64,000 nucleotides of DNA, taken from positions 718,721,202-718,785,201 of the forward strand of contig NC_064617.1 in NCBI RefSeq assembly GCF_023898315.1, written 5' to 3'. The DNA comes from Schistocerca nitens. Lineage: Eukaryota; Arthropoda; Insecta; Orthoptera; Acrididae. Shown in pieces: positions 1 to 16,984 of this stretch. The notes beneath the pieces are model-generated. The model ran no database searches. It was not told the origin of the DNA and was given only the letters and a program-made list of their open reading frames with translations. Both the position numbers and the translations under genes were made by a program. The first letter of the stretch is position 1. Every line of letters begins with the position of its first letter.

Positions 1-1480
1 TCACGCTTCTGACCTCCACCACCAAAACATAATTTATCCCTTACTACCGTTCTACTGCTCTTAGATATGGCACAAAAATGTAGTGTTTGTTCGTAAATCC
101 CGTTATTCAACAATATACAGTAATTTTACACCATTTAAACACTATTTTTAATAATCTGCGATTTTTCCATCCCTTGCAACACGGAACTATTACTCCTAGA
201 GAGAAAAAAAAATGAATATAACCATTTCTTGTAGGAAATTGAATTAATTTTTTTACGGGGAAAAACATTTTCGCTGAAGTTGTGATTTTCTAGAGTGAAG
301 AAAAACAAAAAAGTGATCTTTAAACCACCTCCGCCCACATGGTTATACACCACTGGTCAGGATTTTTAGTATGTTATTCATTACACTTCCCCTACCACCG
401 TACAAGAATTTGCGACTACATTAATTTTTCCCGTTTTCCTTCTTTTACTGAACTATACTACTGTCTTTACAGCGCGGGGAGAAGAGCTATAACAAAGCGG
501 TTCATATATCCTTACAAGAAATAACCTGGGCTATACAATTATAATAGTCTGATATCCTAAAACATACCGGCAACTGACAGCTATCAGATAACAGCAAAAA
601 ATGTGGAGAAAACAAAATTGACCTGGAGTGATACTGGGAAAAAATAATAAATTTTCAGTACGGTGATTCCGATGTCTCCTTAATGTAAAATTTACGATGA
701 ATTTGTTCTACTCATTTTGACTTAAAACAAGGACCTCTATTCTGGAATTATTGCAAAATATAACTGGGCAAGAATGGAGAGAGCTGTGCATGTGGCGAAT
801 TAGTAGGAGAGACAGGAAAATAAACAAATGGATCAGAGAACAGAAGTAAGTAGAAGACCTCATAACGCCTATAGTGAAAATGGAATGGAGATAGGAGAGA
901 CATGTGTGTCTGAAAATACATGTAATGCAATCGAAAACTGTTAAAACAGGACGCGGGAAAAGGGCGGTACGCTCTCAAACATAACTCTGCCTACAACTGG
1001 CGAGTGCAGCACTACCCATGAGTGCGAAAGGATTTACACTTTAAAATTACTATGTAGTCACTGATTACTGAGCAGCAACCGTGGTTTTGGAATGTTGGCG
1101 GTGTGTTCTTTATTGAAACAAATTTCTCTATATGTTCTTAAAGAGCCTTTAATTAACAGTCGAGCAACATTTTTATTCCACGTCGACGGCGCTCCTACGT
1201 AGTAAGAGCACGATTCGTAACGGCGAGTCCTAAAAATGCTACCAAATTGCGAACTACAGTGCACGGTGCGCACGCGTTGTAACGTAAGTATGGATTCTTC
1301 GAGAAGTGTGGCAGACAATTGAACTGCGCGCCATCTGTTCTACAGTGGGGCAATAGTATTTAAAGCTTGCATAGTATTTAAAGGGTCTCTTTATGGATCG
1401 CTGCTGTTTTGTCGTTGTTTGGTAGTTCTTACAACTTGACAACTTATTAGGTCGGGACTACTTGCGGGCAGATATTTGAA
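1..1480. other. upstream intergenic region, no gene seen
   Basis: No coding exon, RNA gene or repeat family is recognisable. The short open frames have no conserved motif. From about 1180 onward the sequence becomes visibly richer in CG dinucleotides, which leads into the beta-tubulin promoter; the first kilobase is AT-rich like the rest of the window. Confidence 0.6.
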
Positions 1481-1499
1481 ATTCAAAGAACTGGCGTAG

Positions 1500-1657
1500 G
1501 AAGAACGACGTCACGAGAGCGTCACCGCGCTCCCACCAATAGGAGGGCAGGCGGCAGGGATATTACGGCGGCAGGGCGTTGTTCTCTCTCAGTTGAGGAT
1601 CCGTTAGCGGAGAGTTCGTGAGTACTTGCTGCGTTCGTTTGTGTGGTGTAGATAACC
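1500..1657 (+). promoter_or_regulatory. candidate beta-tubulin core promoter and 5' UTR
   Basis: The 150 bases before the tubulin ATG are CG-rich. They contain a palindromic GACGTC CRE-like core at 1507-1512, a CCAAT box at 1536-1540, a weak ATATTA box near 1559-1565 and an initiator-like TCAGTT at 1589-1594. If transcription starts at the A at 1591, the AT-rich box sits about 30 bases upstream and the 5' UTR is about 67 nt. The motifs are seen directly; the start site is inferred. Confidence 0.4.
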
Positions 1658-5055
<3,398 letters not shown>

Positions 5056-5230
5056 ACTGTGTAACATTCCTGCCTTTGTGCAGCAGTTAGCTGTGTTTCA
5101 GCAATGTGTTTTTGTGCATTGTATGGAACACTTAACAAAATGGCTTACGGCTTATGACTGATTTGAGAACAAATTTAATGAACTTGTTTGTAAATTAATT
5201 TTTCATTGTAATAAATCTTTTTTCTATCTA
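5056..5230 (+). terminator. beta-tubulin 3' UTR with polyadenylation signal
   Basis: The canonical AATAAA hexamer lies at 5210-5215, about 155 nt after the stop codon, and is followed by a T- and GT-rich stretch (5216-5236) that suits a downstream cleavage element. Cleavage is therefore expected near 5225-5235. Confidence 0.8.
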
Positions 5231-5235
5231 ATTGT

Positions 5236-7680
5236 TTGTGCTTACTTTGCCATTTTTGAATTTAATGTTGAACTAGTGAACAGAGCACAATGCTAGTAAA
5301 TTTTGGTTAATTTTTCTGATTGTGGAAGGTTGGCCAATTTCTTGGGCTTTCTGCAACACAGCTTCTCAGAACTGAATCTGTATCTTGTCATGGGGTGTTA
5401 ACTAGCTTCAGTTAAATCCCAATTACCACAAATTATACCAGCTACAGTACAACTAAAGTATTAACAAAGTAGGAAACTAACCATATGTAGTATATAGTGT
5501 CTTCTGTGTGTGCTAATGCAGTATTTGTATGGAAAGTGAGGTTAATTGCTTTCTTGCTCGGAAATTGAATTGACTAGTTTTTGCCAAGTGTTAGTAAAAA
5601 AAAATTAATCCACCAGGAAATCTGTTGCATTCCATGTGAAGTTTTTGCTGATGGACTGTCTTCACTGAAATCTTTGTTCTTTTGGTGGGCATTACAGAAC
5701 AGGGGTCAAATTTAAAGTAATTCAGAAATTGGCAAAATTCATTGTTCAAGTTTCAAAAAATCTTGGATATGTCAGAGGTAAGGTTCCAGGTCTGCACTGT
5801 TTGCACTACTTACATTTTTAGTGGAAATGAGCTGATACAAAATGAAGGTAAAGTTATTCTAAAGTTGGTGGCTCAACAGGAAAGAAAGCTGGGTTGGGCT
5901 ACCTACTTATGTTTCTAGTGGGGGGGGGGGGGGGGGGGAGAGAGAGAATTGTGAAGCTAATTTATAGTCAGATAATTCTGACGTTTACTCTCTTTAAGAC
6001 TGGATATTCTGACAAGGTTAGAACTTCATGTGTCAGTATAGGTAATAATGTTTATGGAGAGTTAATTTTGCACTAATCTATTTTCAGTGTTCAATGACAA
6101 TAATACATTAACTGCCAGGAAACATAATTTAAACTTCCATAATGGGTCATATTGCCACTAGAATGATTAAAGCTTTGTGCTGAGTGTCTGATATGGTTCC
6201 AAGGCTTTTTAATATTCATTTGTGGGTGTGTAGTCTGGTTTCTTTAGCTGAAGAGAAAGTTGTCTTTAATCCTGCACAGTGATGCTACTGAATTTGTTTA
6301 GATATTGTCGATACAACAGTTTTAGCTGATGTTTGAATGGTGAACATGTAATTAATATGCACACCACAGAAAGGGCCTGATCACCTGACTTCTAAATCAG
6401 CTTTTGAGAACAGGTTTCTCTTGAGGAAAGGGTGAGTAGTAGTGATCATTCCACTGTGGGGGGGGGGGGGGGGTGAGAAATCGGCAGACGATTCATTAAA
6501 TTAAAATAAGTTTGAGAAGCATTCCTTTTCATACGTTTTGGACTTGGAAGCTGTGTTCATATCATTAAGGTGACAATGTTGTCTTTAAAATGGGTAAGAA
6601 TGCTGATAAGATTATTTAGGATAATTTGTGCCTTGCATACCAAGATAGTCCATTATTGATCATTTAAAATGCTTTTGGAATGATCCTTTGTGTTGCTGGG
6701 AATCATTTGTTGGGTGGTCAGTACTCATAACTGTTACTTGATTTGACCATTTCTTGGTGTCTGCAGTGAGGTGTGCAAGTATGTACCAATAAAAATTGCG
6801 AGGCAGCCTGTTTTGAGAAGTTACTGAGACTACCAGATTTGGCTCTCAATAACACCATCTCTAGGCCGCTATGCACTTCATGTATAGAAAATCAGGTATA
6901 TCAATACTTCCATACCAGAGTTGTCAATACCTCAACTGTGAATTTGTATGGAATGTTATCTTTGAAGACTTAGGGACCAGTTGTTGCCTAAAAGCAAATA
7001 CACAGTATCTGGTTATTGATGGCTGCAGCACTCAAGTATTGACATTTGATTGCCTGTATGTGAAGTGCATATGTGCTTGAGCATGTTATTGAGATGCTGA
7101 AACCAATTGTTTATTTAAACTTATAAAAAACTTATGGCTGTTTACCGATTGTCTTTGGTAAATATTTGTCTGGCTGTGTTCCTGTACACACAGTGAATAA
7201 ACAGACTAAGGTATGAAAAGGATGCTATCCAGTAAAGTCTTGACAGGGTTGTCATGACCTACAGCTACTAAAAGTCACTGTAAACAGCCAAAATCAGTTA
7301 TTGGATGGAGACTGGTTTTCCCTCCACCTTGTAGTTAGTAGCTTGCAGAGTATATACATAGACGGATCCTTAGCTGAAAGAGATTGAGATAGTATTTTAC
7401 TCATATTTATTTAAGATCTCAATTTTACACACTTTTTTTCAAGAAAGTTTCTATATGTATCAACTATAAAAATGTTCATCACATTTAAACAGATTTCAGT
7501 TGGTCATGTGTTGAACCTATTTGGAGACTGGCAACTTCAGTATTTTTGAAGTTATATTAAATGTATATTTTCATGATATGCCACACAAAGATACTTCTGG
7601 AAATACTCTTACCTGCAACAACATTAAAGTGCTTTCTTGTTTGATTTTTGTTGTTGTTGATTTCTCAAACTGATGTGGCT
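5236..7680. other. intergenic DNA with two long poly-G runs
   Basis: No gene or named repeat family is recognised. Two uninterrupted G runs occur on the plus strand, 19 bases at 5920-5938 and about 16 bases at 6458-6473; both could fold as G-quadruplexes. The small open frames between 5894 and 7080 have no recognisable domain. Confidence 0.6.
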
Positions 7681-7682
7681 AA

Positions 7683-7775
7683 GGGGTCTTGCTGTAGCTC
7701 GGTGGTATAGTACCTGATAGTGGATCCGAAGAGCTTAGTTTTGATTCCTGGTTACTGATAGGATTTAAGTATCAC
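7683..7775 (+). repeat. degenerate tRNA-like (SINE) head
   Basis: A TAGCTCGGTGG stretch near 7693 resembles a pol III A box, and TTTTGATTCC about 45 bases later resembles a B box, the spacing found in tRNAs and tRNA-derived SINEs. The cloverleaf is not intact, so a functional tRNA is unlikely. The 3' extent is unclear. Confidence 0.35.
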
Positions 7776-9115
7776 TTAAAATTGGATAATGTTTGTTACT
7801 GTAAATATGATGCACTTTGGTTTGCAGTTCATGTAACTGTAACTGGTTAAATCAATTTCAAGGCCAGGCTGGCAATGATATACCACTTTCAATAGGACTT
7901 TGACCAATGAATCATTATGGTGATAAAACTAACCTTAAGGATCAGAGTTCTTAGGATAAACTTGATTTGAAAAGATTTTTTTCAGTCTCGGTTTTCTGCG
8001 AAGTGAGTAGTATTGGAATGCCTTGCCTTGCCATGACATGGCTCTGCGTATTTGACTCACTTTTGGTACATCTGCCTAGTTTGGTGGGACAAAATGTGAG
8101 TTCGGTTTGCAAATATTCCAATTCATGGAAAAGATGGTGTCATCTCATGTCCATAAATGGGTATGCCCTTGACCTAAGTTACGTGATACCACTGAAATAG
8201 TAAATCTGACAATGCTGTTGCATAACTATTTCATTATGGTAGACTTAATAATAAAATGCAACTGACTTTATTAATGAAAAACTTCCCTCATGTATTCTAA
8301 GTGTCAAGAACACTGAGATTTATTTCGAAATCAATCAATCAATTAATTAAAATTTGCACACGAATATTGGTTTCCGGGTATTTAAGTGTTGTTAATGTTT
8401 ATACCTACTTGTCTTTTATTATGCATAACCACGTTATGCCCAGACACATAAGATGTTTTTCTAGTGGAGCACTAAACTTTTAAAGTGGGTTTTAAGACCA
8501 CATTCTCATTGTGGATACAATAGTTGGAAGTATGTTCATTATGTGCATGTAGCCCATTTTGTTTAGTTCCCTTGCCTGGAACTGTGCATAAAGAAATATC
8601 AGGAATGTGACATAATTTCTAGAGGCTTTCAGTATTAAAGTGCAGCATTTTGTGCATTTGTGTGGTAAATGACAATTAGTGTAAATAATGTTCAGTTCCA
8701 ACTGAACCATATACAGGAGAGTTTGTGCAGAGATCGATGGTAGAGAATGACAGTGCTGCTGTGCTAGCTGATTTTTCAGAAGCCATGACACTGAAGTTGG
8801 TACTCTAAACAGCTCAATTTGTAGACTGTATAGTATCCCAACAACATATTACATACATTAAGACTGTAGTCAAAGAAGAAATAGTTACGGTAACTGGATT
8901 ATCACAATCTTTAGGGGTTATTGAGTTATATTAAAGCATAATTAGTTTATGCAGAGATCATATGTGACTATAGTACGTGCATAACACCATCTGCCTGTAA
9001 GTAGGTAGGTATTGAGAGAAATGAATGGTGCATACGTTTATGGAGAATGTGTCCCCCTCCCTCCAAACCCTATTTTCTTCTGCGAGGTTACACTTCCTGT
9101 AGAGACTTAACTCTT
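7776..9115. other. intergenic, nothing recognised
   Basis: AT-rich sequence with only short open frames and no motif that could be assigned on either strand. It ends where the R4-like LINE homology begins. Confidence 0.5.
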
Positions 9116-9865
9116 TTGCACATTGATTTAATTGACTATGAAGTTTGTCACCTCAACACATTCACATCTAACTAAATTATTTAACAGTTACATTGCAGAC
9201 CCATACACATTCCCTGATACACAAGGAATAACTTATCTGAAACCTAAAGATCAAGCAGACACAGCAAACCCAGCTAAATATCGCCCCATAACATGCCTAC
9301 CAACAATATACAAAATATTAACTTCAGTCACTACACAGAAATTAATGACACATACAACACAGAACAAAATTATAAATGAAGAACAAAAAGGCTGTTGCAA
9401 AGGAGCACGAGGATGTAAAGAGCAACTGATAATAGATGCAGAGGTGACATATCAAGCTAAAACTAAACAAAGGTCGCTACACTACGCATACATTGATTAC
9501 CAAAAAGCTTTTGATAGTGTACACCACTCATGGTTACTACAAATATTGGAAATATACAAAGTAGATCCTAAATTGATACAGTTCCTAAACATAGTAATGA
9601 AAAATTGGAAAACCACACTTAATATCCAAACAAATTCAAATAATGTCACATCACAGCCAATACAGATTAAGTGTGGAATATACCAAGGAGATTCATTAAG
9701 TCCTTTCTGGTTCTGCCTTGCTCTGAACCTACTATCCAACAAGCTAAATAATACAAATTATGGATACAATATTACTGGAACATACCCACACAAAATCACA
9801 CATTTGCTATACATGGATGATCTAAAACTACTGGCAGCAACAAATCAACAACTCAACCAATTACT

Positions 9866-10418
9866 AATTAATTGTTGGTAAGGCGGGTACCAGATTGAGA
9901 TTCATTGGGAGAGTGCTTAGAAAATGTAGTCCATCAACAAAGGAGGTGGCTTACAAAACACTTGTTCGACCTATACTTGAGTATTGCTCATCAGTGTGGG
10001 ATCTGTACCAGATCGGGTTGACGGAGGAGATAGAGAAGATCCAAAGAAGAGCGGCGCGTTTCGTCACAGGGTTATTTGGTAACCGTGATAGCGTTACGGA
10101 GATGTTTAATACACTCAAGTGGCAGACTCTGCAAGAGAGGTGCTCTGCATCGCGGTGTAGCTTGCTCGTCAGGTTTCGAGAGGGTGCGTTTCTGGATGAG
10201 GTATCGAATATATTGCTTCCCCCTACTTATACCTCCCGAGGAGATCACGAATGTAAAATTAGAGAGATTAGAGCGCGCATGGAGGCTTTCAGACAGTCCT
10301 TCCCGCGAACCATACGCGACTGGAACAGGAAAGGGAGGTAATGACAGTGGCACGTAAAGTGCCCTCCGTCACACACCGTTGGGTGGCTTGCGGAGTATAA
10401 ATGTAGATGTAGATGTAA
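9866..10418 (+). mobile_element. 5'-truncated jockey/CR1-like LINE 3' end nested in the R4-like LINE
   Basis: An open frame at 9895-10341 encodes the RT thumb and C-terminus (YKTLVRPILEYCSSVWD, then IQRRAARFV, ending DWNRKGR). It is nearly identical to the same part of the element at 62921-64000 on the other strand. The 3' UTR and a TGTAGA repeat tail end at about 10418. Its insertion splits the R4-like RT right after YMDD. No clear target-site duplication is visible. The close match to the right-edge copy suggests a fairly recent insertion. Confidence 0.85.
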
Positions 10419-11929
10419 AGATAACAGATGTATTCAGCAATGATATAAATATGGCTTTTGGAACAGACAAATGTAAGAAAAATAGCATAGTCAAGGGAAA
10501 ACACACTAAACAAGAAGATTACATATTGGGTAACCACAGAGACTGCATAGAAGCGATGGAAAAAACTGATGGCTATAAATATCTAGGATACAGACAAAAA
10601 ATAGAAATAGATAATACAAAAAAGAAAAAATAGACAAAGACTAACAAAAATACTAAAAACAGAATTGACAGCAAGAAACAAGACAAAAACTATAAATACT
10701 TATGCTATACCAATATTGACCTACTCATTTGGAATAGTGAAATGGAGTAACACAGACCTAGAAGCACTCAATACACTTACATGATCACAATGCCACAAAA
10801 ATAGAATACATCACATACATTCAGCAACAGAAAGATTCACATTAAGCAGAAAGGAAGGGGATTTATTGACATAAAAAACCTACATTATGGACAGGTAGAC
10901 AATTTAAGAAAATTCTTTCTAGAACGAGCAGAAACTAGCAAAATACACAAAGCAATCACTCATATATATACATCGGCTACACCACTACAATTTCATAACC
11001 ACCTCCACAACCCTTTAGATCACATAACATCAACAGATACGAAGAAAGTAAATTGGAAAAAGAAAACATTACATGGCAAGCACCCGTATCATATAATACA
11101 GCCACACATCGATCAAGACGCATCCAACACATGGCTAAGAAAAGGCAATATATACAGTGAGACGGAAGGATTCATGATTGCAATACAGGATCAAACAATA
11201 AACACCAGATATTACAGCAAGCATATTATTAAAGATCCCAATACCACAACAGATAAATGCAGACTTTGCAAACAACAAATAGAAACAGTAGATCACATCA
11301 CAAGCGGGTGTACAATACTAGCAAATACAGAATACCCCAGAAGACATGACAATGTAGCAAAAATAATACATCAACAGCTTGCCTTACAACATAAACTTAT
11401 AAAACAACACATTCCCACATACAAGTATGCACCACAAAATGTACTGGAGAATGATGAATACAAATTATACTGGAACAGAACCATTATAACAGATAAAACA
11501 ACACCACATAACAAACCTGACATCATACTCACCAATAAAAAGAAGAAATTAACACAACTAATCGAAATATCCATACCCAATACAACAAATATACAAAAGA
11601 AAACAGGAGAAAAAATTGGTAAAAATACATCCAACTGGCTGAGGAAGTCAAGGACATGTGGCATCAGGATAAAGTTGACATTATACCAATTATACTATCA
11701 ACTACAGGAGTCATACCACACAATATCCACCAGTACATCAATGCAATACAGCTACATCCAAACTTATATATACAACTACAGAAATCCGTAATTATTGTTA
11801 ATGTTCATTTACCCGAAAGTTCCTAAATGCAATATAACATATACCGTACAGTTAAAAGGAAGTCACGCTTGATCAAGGTCCGCGTCACTTTCCATTTTTG
11901 ACCAGACATAACGTCTGAGAAAGGAAAGA

Positions 11930-11960
<31 letters not shown>
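11930..11960 (+). repeat. (AAT)n microsatellite, R4-like LINE tail
   Basis: About ten copies of AAT/TAA directly after the LINE 3' UTR. They are most simply read as the element's tail or its preferred TAA target, and not as an independent microsatellite. Confidence 0.8.
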
Positions 11961-11961
<1 letters not shown>

Positions 11962-12520
11962 TTGCTGTATAAAGCCTTCTGGATCTAGTGAACATCAGTC
12001 ACTGGTATCTGCAGCACAAGTGCAATTCATAGCACACTTACACAAAGCGATTTAAAAGTAACCTTCATTCTTATAGAAGTGCTTGTTGTTAAATCACATG
12101 TTCCCCGAAATTACTAAAATTGTGTGAAGCAAATACACTGACTTTAACCCAGGTGTGTGTGTTTAATGGGTTATATTCTGCAAATTCTCTTTTTTTACTC
12201 TGTCAACTAAGCAACCAGTGGTTGATTTATGCTCAGACTTGAGGATGGCTACATAGCTGACTGTGTAGTCAACTATATAAAATAAAAGGTCGGTTTAATA
12301 CCTGCAATAACAGCTGGTGTGGGAAATAGATATTCAAGAACACACTGACGAGTTTGTGAATTTCTATACTCGAAATGTGCTGACAGTTATATGGATTTGC
12401 AAGTGTGGGGCAAGGTTGTAGGTTCACAAATGCATGTGACAACTGTGTATTTACACAATGAACATAATTTTTCCAAGAAAGCTGAGTGTCAGGCTGACAT
12501 TGCAATGTCGTGTTATAATA
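11961..12520. other. intergenic, nothing recognised
   Basis: No gene or repeat seen, except that 12494-12520 is nearly repeated at 13278-13304 on the far side of the mariner element. Confidence 0.5.
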
Positions 12521-13270
<750 letters not shown>

Positions 13271-15640
13271 TTATGTCTGACATTGCAATGTTGTGTTATA
13301 AAACAGTATGTTTAATTATTTGTGGTTCTAGCCATGCTGAAACTTGACTGCCAGATAAGCAGTACTGGCATTCAGTTTATAATAATTGAAACAACTAAAG
13401 GTCTCATCCATTCGTAATTATTAAAATGTAGCTGCGCACGAGGCATATTTTCAGTAAAGGTGACAAGCAGCTGAAAAGCTTTTTAATATACAGTGTGCTT
13501 AACACATTGACTGCTGCACACATAGAAATGGATGTTTCACCATGAGGCCAGGCTATGGTATCTGGACTGAGATTGCACTGTGGCAGCAGGGCCTGGTGGC
13601 AGTCAATGGGTTATGGAAGAGAGAAGACAAAACACTAAACTGAGTGTGGGATGTTGTGTGTATGCAGTGCCTATCAGTAGGCACAGATTGCTCTTAATTC
13701 GGTTCCTGGCTGTTTCATACTATTGTCACCTCTAGATTATCAGAATACTTGTAAGGGAATTATTGAAGTGCAGTTCTGAGTACAGGATGCTACACGATTT
13801 TTGCCTCTACGTCTGGCAGAAGGTGACTCAGTTGGTGATGTTAATTTTATTTTCATTATATCTCCTGACAACATAAAAGAATGAGTTCAAAACTGCTCTG
13901 ACTTGTGTTGCATGCCTTGTGAAATATGCCAAATATTGTCAGCTGACAATCAGCTGATAAAGACATGTTCAAAGCTCTTCACTATTGTAGGGGAATAACT
14001 CTTCTTAGCAGCATGCTAGTCAGTACAGTAGTTAGTAGCTCAAGTCCTTAACAATTGGAGCTTGGCATTGCTGTTGGAAGTGAAATTGTACTCCAGGCTT
14101 ACTTTCTGCTGGACATCTCAGTCTCCCACATACAAAATGGACCCATTACATGCCTTTTATAGTAATCCATGCTATGCTTATGCCTTTCTGTAGAAAATCT
14201 AATTCCTTCTCCTTCTGCAGCAGACTGACATCATTGCCGAGGTGATGAATAGGAGTTACGGACTATTATCCACAATGTGCACCCCCCTTCCTCCCCCTTT
14301 ACCATAACTTTAGCACGAATTGTTTTCCTGGGCACAATGTACTGTTCTATGATATGAATATAGCTCCCTGTTCAGGGGAGCCCCCTTTGGTGAAGAGATA
14401 TTGCAGGACACCTTAACACTGACAGGAGCTTTAGTGGTAGATAAAAGAACTTGTTTGATCTCAACCCTTTAAGTTTTCAATATGTTCAAAGCTAGTCAGA
14501 ATGCTTGGAGGCTGTTGTAAAGGCTTAATAATAACTTCAGCTGCAGTGATAAATGGTTATGGAGACTACTGGCCCCATAGTTAACATCAAAATGGGAAAA
14601 AAATTGAGAGTCATTAAGAAATCCAAAAATGATATACCAATTGTTTTATGTTATGTGACAGTGGAGCAAATTATACATTTCAGGGCCAAAGCAAACTCAT
14701 TGATTTTAGAAATTTTCCCACATTTACTTGTCCTAGGTGGCAGACAGCCATCAAACACCATTGATATTCTCTTCAAATCTTTAAAAAGATACTCAATAGT
14801 CTCGGCAATGAGTATAATTGCTGTTCTGGTGCAATATGGCTTGCAGTGCCATTGCATGATGCAATTATGCCATTATGCGCAAAGTTTGTCAGCAGACCTG
14901 AACAACTCCCAACTCTTCGGCATTAATGAAATTGTTAGGTAAGTGTCTCCACCTTTGCCATAACCTGCAAGCATGTAACTGTAGACTAATCTCATTCCTA
15001 CTAACCATTTCAAAAGTTTCTGAGAAACTTAGCACTTTATACATCTTCAACAACTGTAGTTGTATATATCAATATAATCAGCAACCAGTTGGATCTGTGA
15101 TAGAATAGTGACTCATTTTTCTGAGCACAGCTTGTTAATTGCCTCTCAGTTCAAATCCCTATATGTAGAAGTCTTCAGGATGTGGAGTAAGTCAAGTTAC
15201 ACATTAACAGGCAAAATTAGTCCTGGCAGGCTGCTTCTGTAAATTACACTATCAACAGATTATGAATAGTTTTAATCTGATAATTACAGGAATTACTTGT
15301 GGACTAGTTTTGGAAAAAAAAAGTTACTGCCATTTCTTGTATACTACTCTGCTGCTGTTTATATCTGACATCTCAAGGTATTTCCTTTACATAGACTACC
15401 ACCAGCTGTCTGTATACAAACAATGACAAGATCAGGTTAATAAGAACATTAGAGTTACCATGAATTTACATCCCTGAGGCCAAATGTTATAATACACTGT
15501 AGAAGGAATGGCTTATGAGGTATTCTTTTACTTTGTATTAGAACATATGAAGATCTACAATCTCCTACCAGTTGTCTATCAGCAAAGTATTGCACCAAAG
15601 TATAAAATTTCATTCTGACAGGGACGGATGGATAATCTAC
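13271..15640. other. non-coding or unrecognised stretch
   Basis: No family recognised. A 129-codon open frame at 14553-14942 (+) has no motif I can place and no splice or promoter context that supports it. The stretch probably contains old unclassified repeats. Confidence 0.45.
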
Positions 15641-15649
15641 ATGGAAATT

Positions 15650-16332
15650 ATATTTACTTCTCGTTTGTGGTTGTGAACTGCAGAGTCTATCCTGAATTCA
15701 GTCCTTTTATTGGGCACAAATACCATTGGTGAGTATAGGGGTTGGAATGTACGTGTAAGAATGATTAGATTCCTGAAGGGGCTTCTTCAAGATGTCCATT
15801 ATTCAACTTCACAGAATATTCCAATTGCATGCTCTTATATAATAAATAAATTTTTCACATTAGCTGCATTACACCAGCAGATAATGCCACAGGGCTGTAT
15901 TGAATAAAATTATTTAAAGTATGTTAGCAATGTCGTAAGCAGATCATGAATTTTGTTAAGATAAAGGGTTAAACTGTTATCTGTGAACTCATTACAAGCC
16001 TGTTCCACTATTCAAGTGGTGTCTGATATGAATGTGTTTGGGTGCTTTCAATACACCTGTGTTGTCAGCAAACTTCACACCAAAGGATCCCCTAATGCCC
16101 TAGGCAAGTCATTTATGTAGGGCAAGAACAGGAGCGAACCAAGCAAGAAACCCTGTGGGATACAGTTTTGATGTTTCCAGACACTGAATTTGGTCCCTGT
16201 CATATCATTTGTTAATATGAATCTCTGTCTTCCATATAAGCTTCCATCAATGCAAGTACCACATAATTTTAGTTTATTAGAGTTTTATGACTCACACAAT
16301 TAAAGGCTTTGGCAAGATCACAGAAAATGCCA
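15650..16332 (-). mobile_element. decayed jockey-like LINE RT fragment
   Basis: Reading the minus strand from 16332 gives FCDLAKAFNCV (RT motif with the catalytic Asp; usual form SKAFDCV), then after frameshifts a degraded GxPQGxxLGxLLF-like stretch and YINDLPRAL, then a weak match to the FADD region. Several stops and frameshifts show it is long dead. The 3' boundary is uncertain. It abuts the minus-strand Penelope-like relic. Confidence 0.6.
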
Positions 16333-16334
16333 AC

Positions 16335-16940
16335 TGGGTGAAATCTTGTGTTATCAGATGAGTCGTGCTTTCATCTTGTTACAGTGCTTCAACAGGTTTC
16401 CTACTTGTCATTTGAAGGCAAAGTGTCAGATTTTTGTCCAGTGTGTTCTTTTATAGTCCATGGACCACACATAATTCTGCTGAGGGCCAACAGGTGGGCC
16501 AATCACATGCTTCTGGAGGAGATGTCATGGCTGGTGGTGGGAGGCATGTGTCCAGGTGCCTAGTCTTGGTCCTGCCTGTACATTCCACCCACTGCCTCTG
16601 CTCCTTTCACATCAGAATGTTTGTGATAAATTTTTGCTAATGGCACGTTCCATGCAGAGCTCATTTCAAAACTGCTGGGCTTGTTGACAAGATCGTCATG
16701 TACTCTTATTTCCATTGCCTCTTTGATAACTGAATCCTGGAAGATTTTGTTGGCACAGCATAGTACCTTTTTCTGCTCAAAAACAAACTCTGTCCTTTGT
16801 TGGTGCTGTGGTGTGCCACTGTAGACTTGTCAGGTTAGTTGAGGTGTTCTGAATAGCACTGTGATATGCATCGCTGCATCTGGCTGATGTATTGTGTGTC
16901 ATGCTCGTAACTGATGCTGTAAATGCAAGGTGCCTAGAGG
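16335..16940 (-). mobile_element. Penelope-like element 3' relic (GIY-YIG endonuclease)
   Basis: The minus strand from about 16935 reads CIYSISYEHDTQYI, a degraded GIY-YIG endonuclease start, followed by a TVAHHS stretch (family form SAVAEH), then IKEAMEIRVHDD and a SSAWNVPLAKIY end. The same order is found, diverged, on the plus strand at 17188-17500. Only the C-terminal endonuclease end and 3' region remain. Confidence 0.6.
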
Positions 16941-16984
16941 TGCGAAACCTTTCACAAGAACTGCTACTTTGAGACACAGATAAG

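Larger units (their letters stand above)
9125..11960 (+). mobile_element. R4/R2-superfamily LINE, 5'-truncated and interrupted
   Basis: Non-LTR retrotransposon relic. Segment 9132-9865 encodes reverse transcriptase: a KYRPITCLPT motif, the catalytic Asp in DYQKAFDS, CGIYQGDSLSP, and YMDD. A second LINE interrupts at about 9866-10418, after which the same RT resumes (10419-10630, ending in YKYLGY). Segment 11174-11825 encodes a CX2CX7HX4C zinc finger and then a KPDII...LIEISIP stretch that matches a restriction-like endonuclease, the domain order of the R2/R4 group. A frameshift near 11625 splits that last domain. The element ends in a repeated TAA tail at 11930-11959, as in Dong/R4-type elements. 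The N-terminal half is missing, and stops occur between 10634 and 11170. The superfamily is fairly sure; the family name is not. Confidence 0.75.

Noticed and set aside
14553-14942. 129-codon open frame
   Set aside because: No recognisable domain, signal or splice context; AT-rich DNA gives such frames by chance.
15110-15180. B-box-like GTTCAAATCCC
   Set aside because: No A box at the right distance and no cloverleaf pairing.
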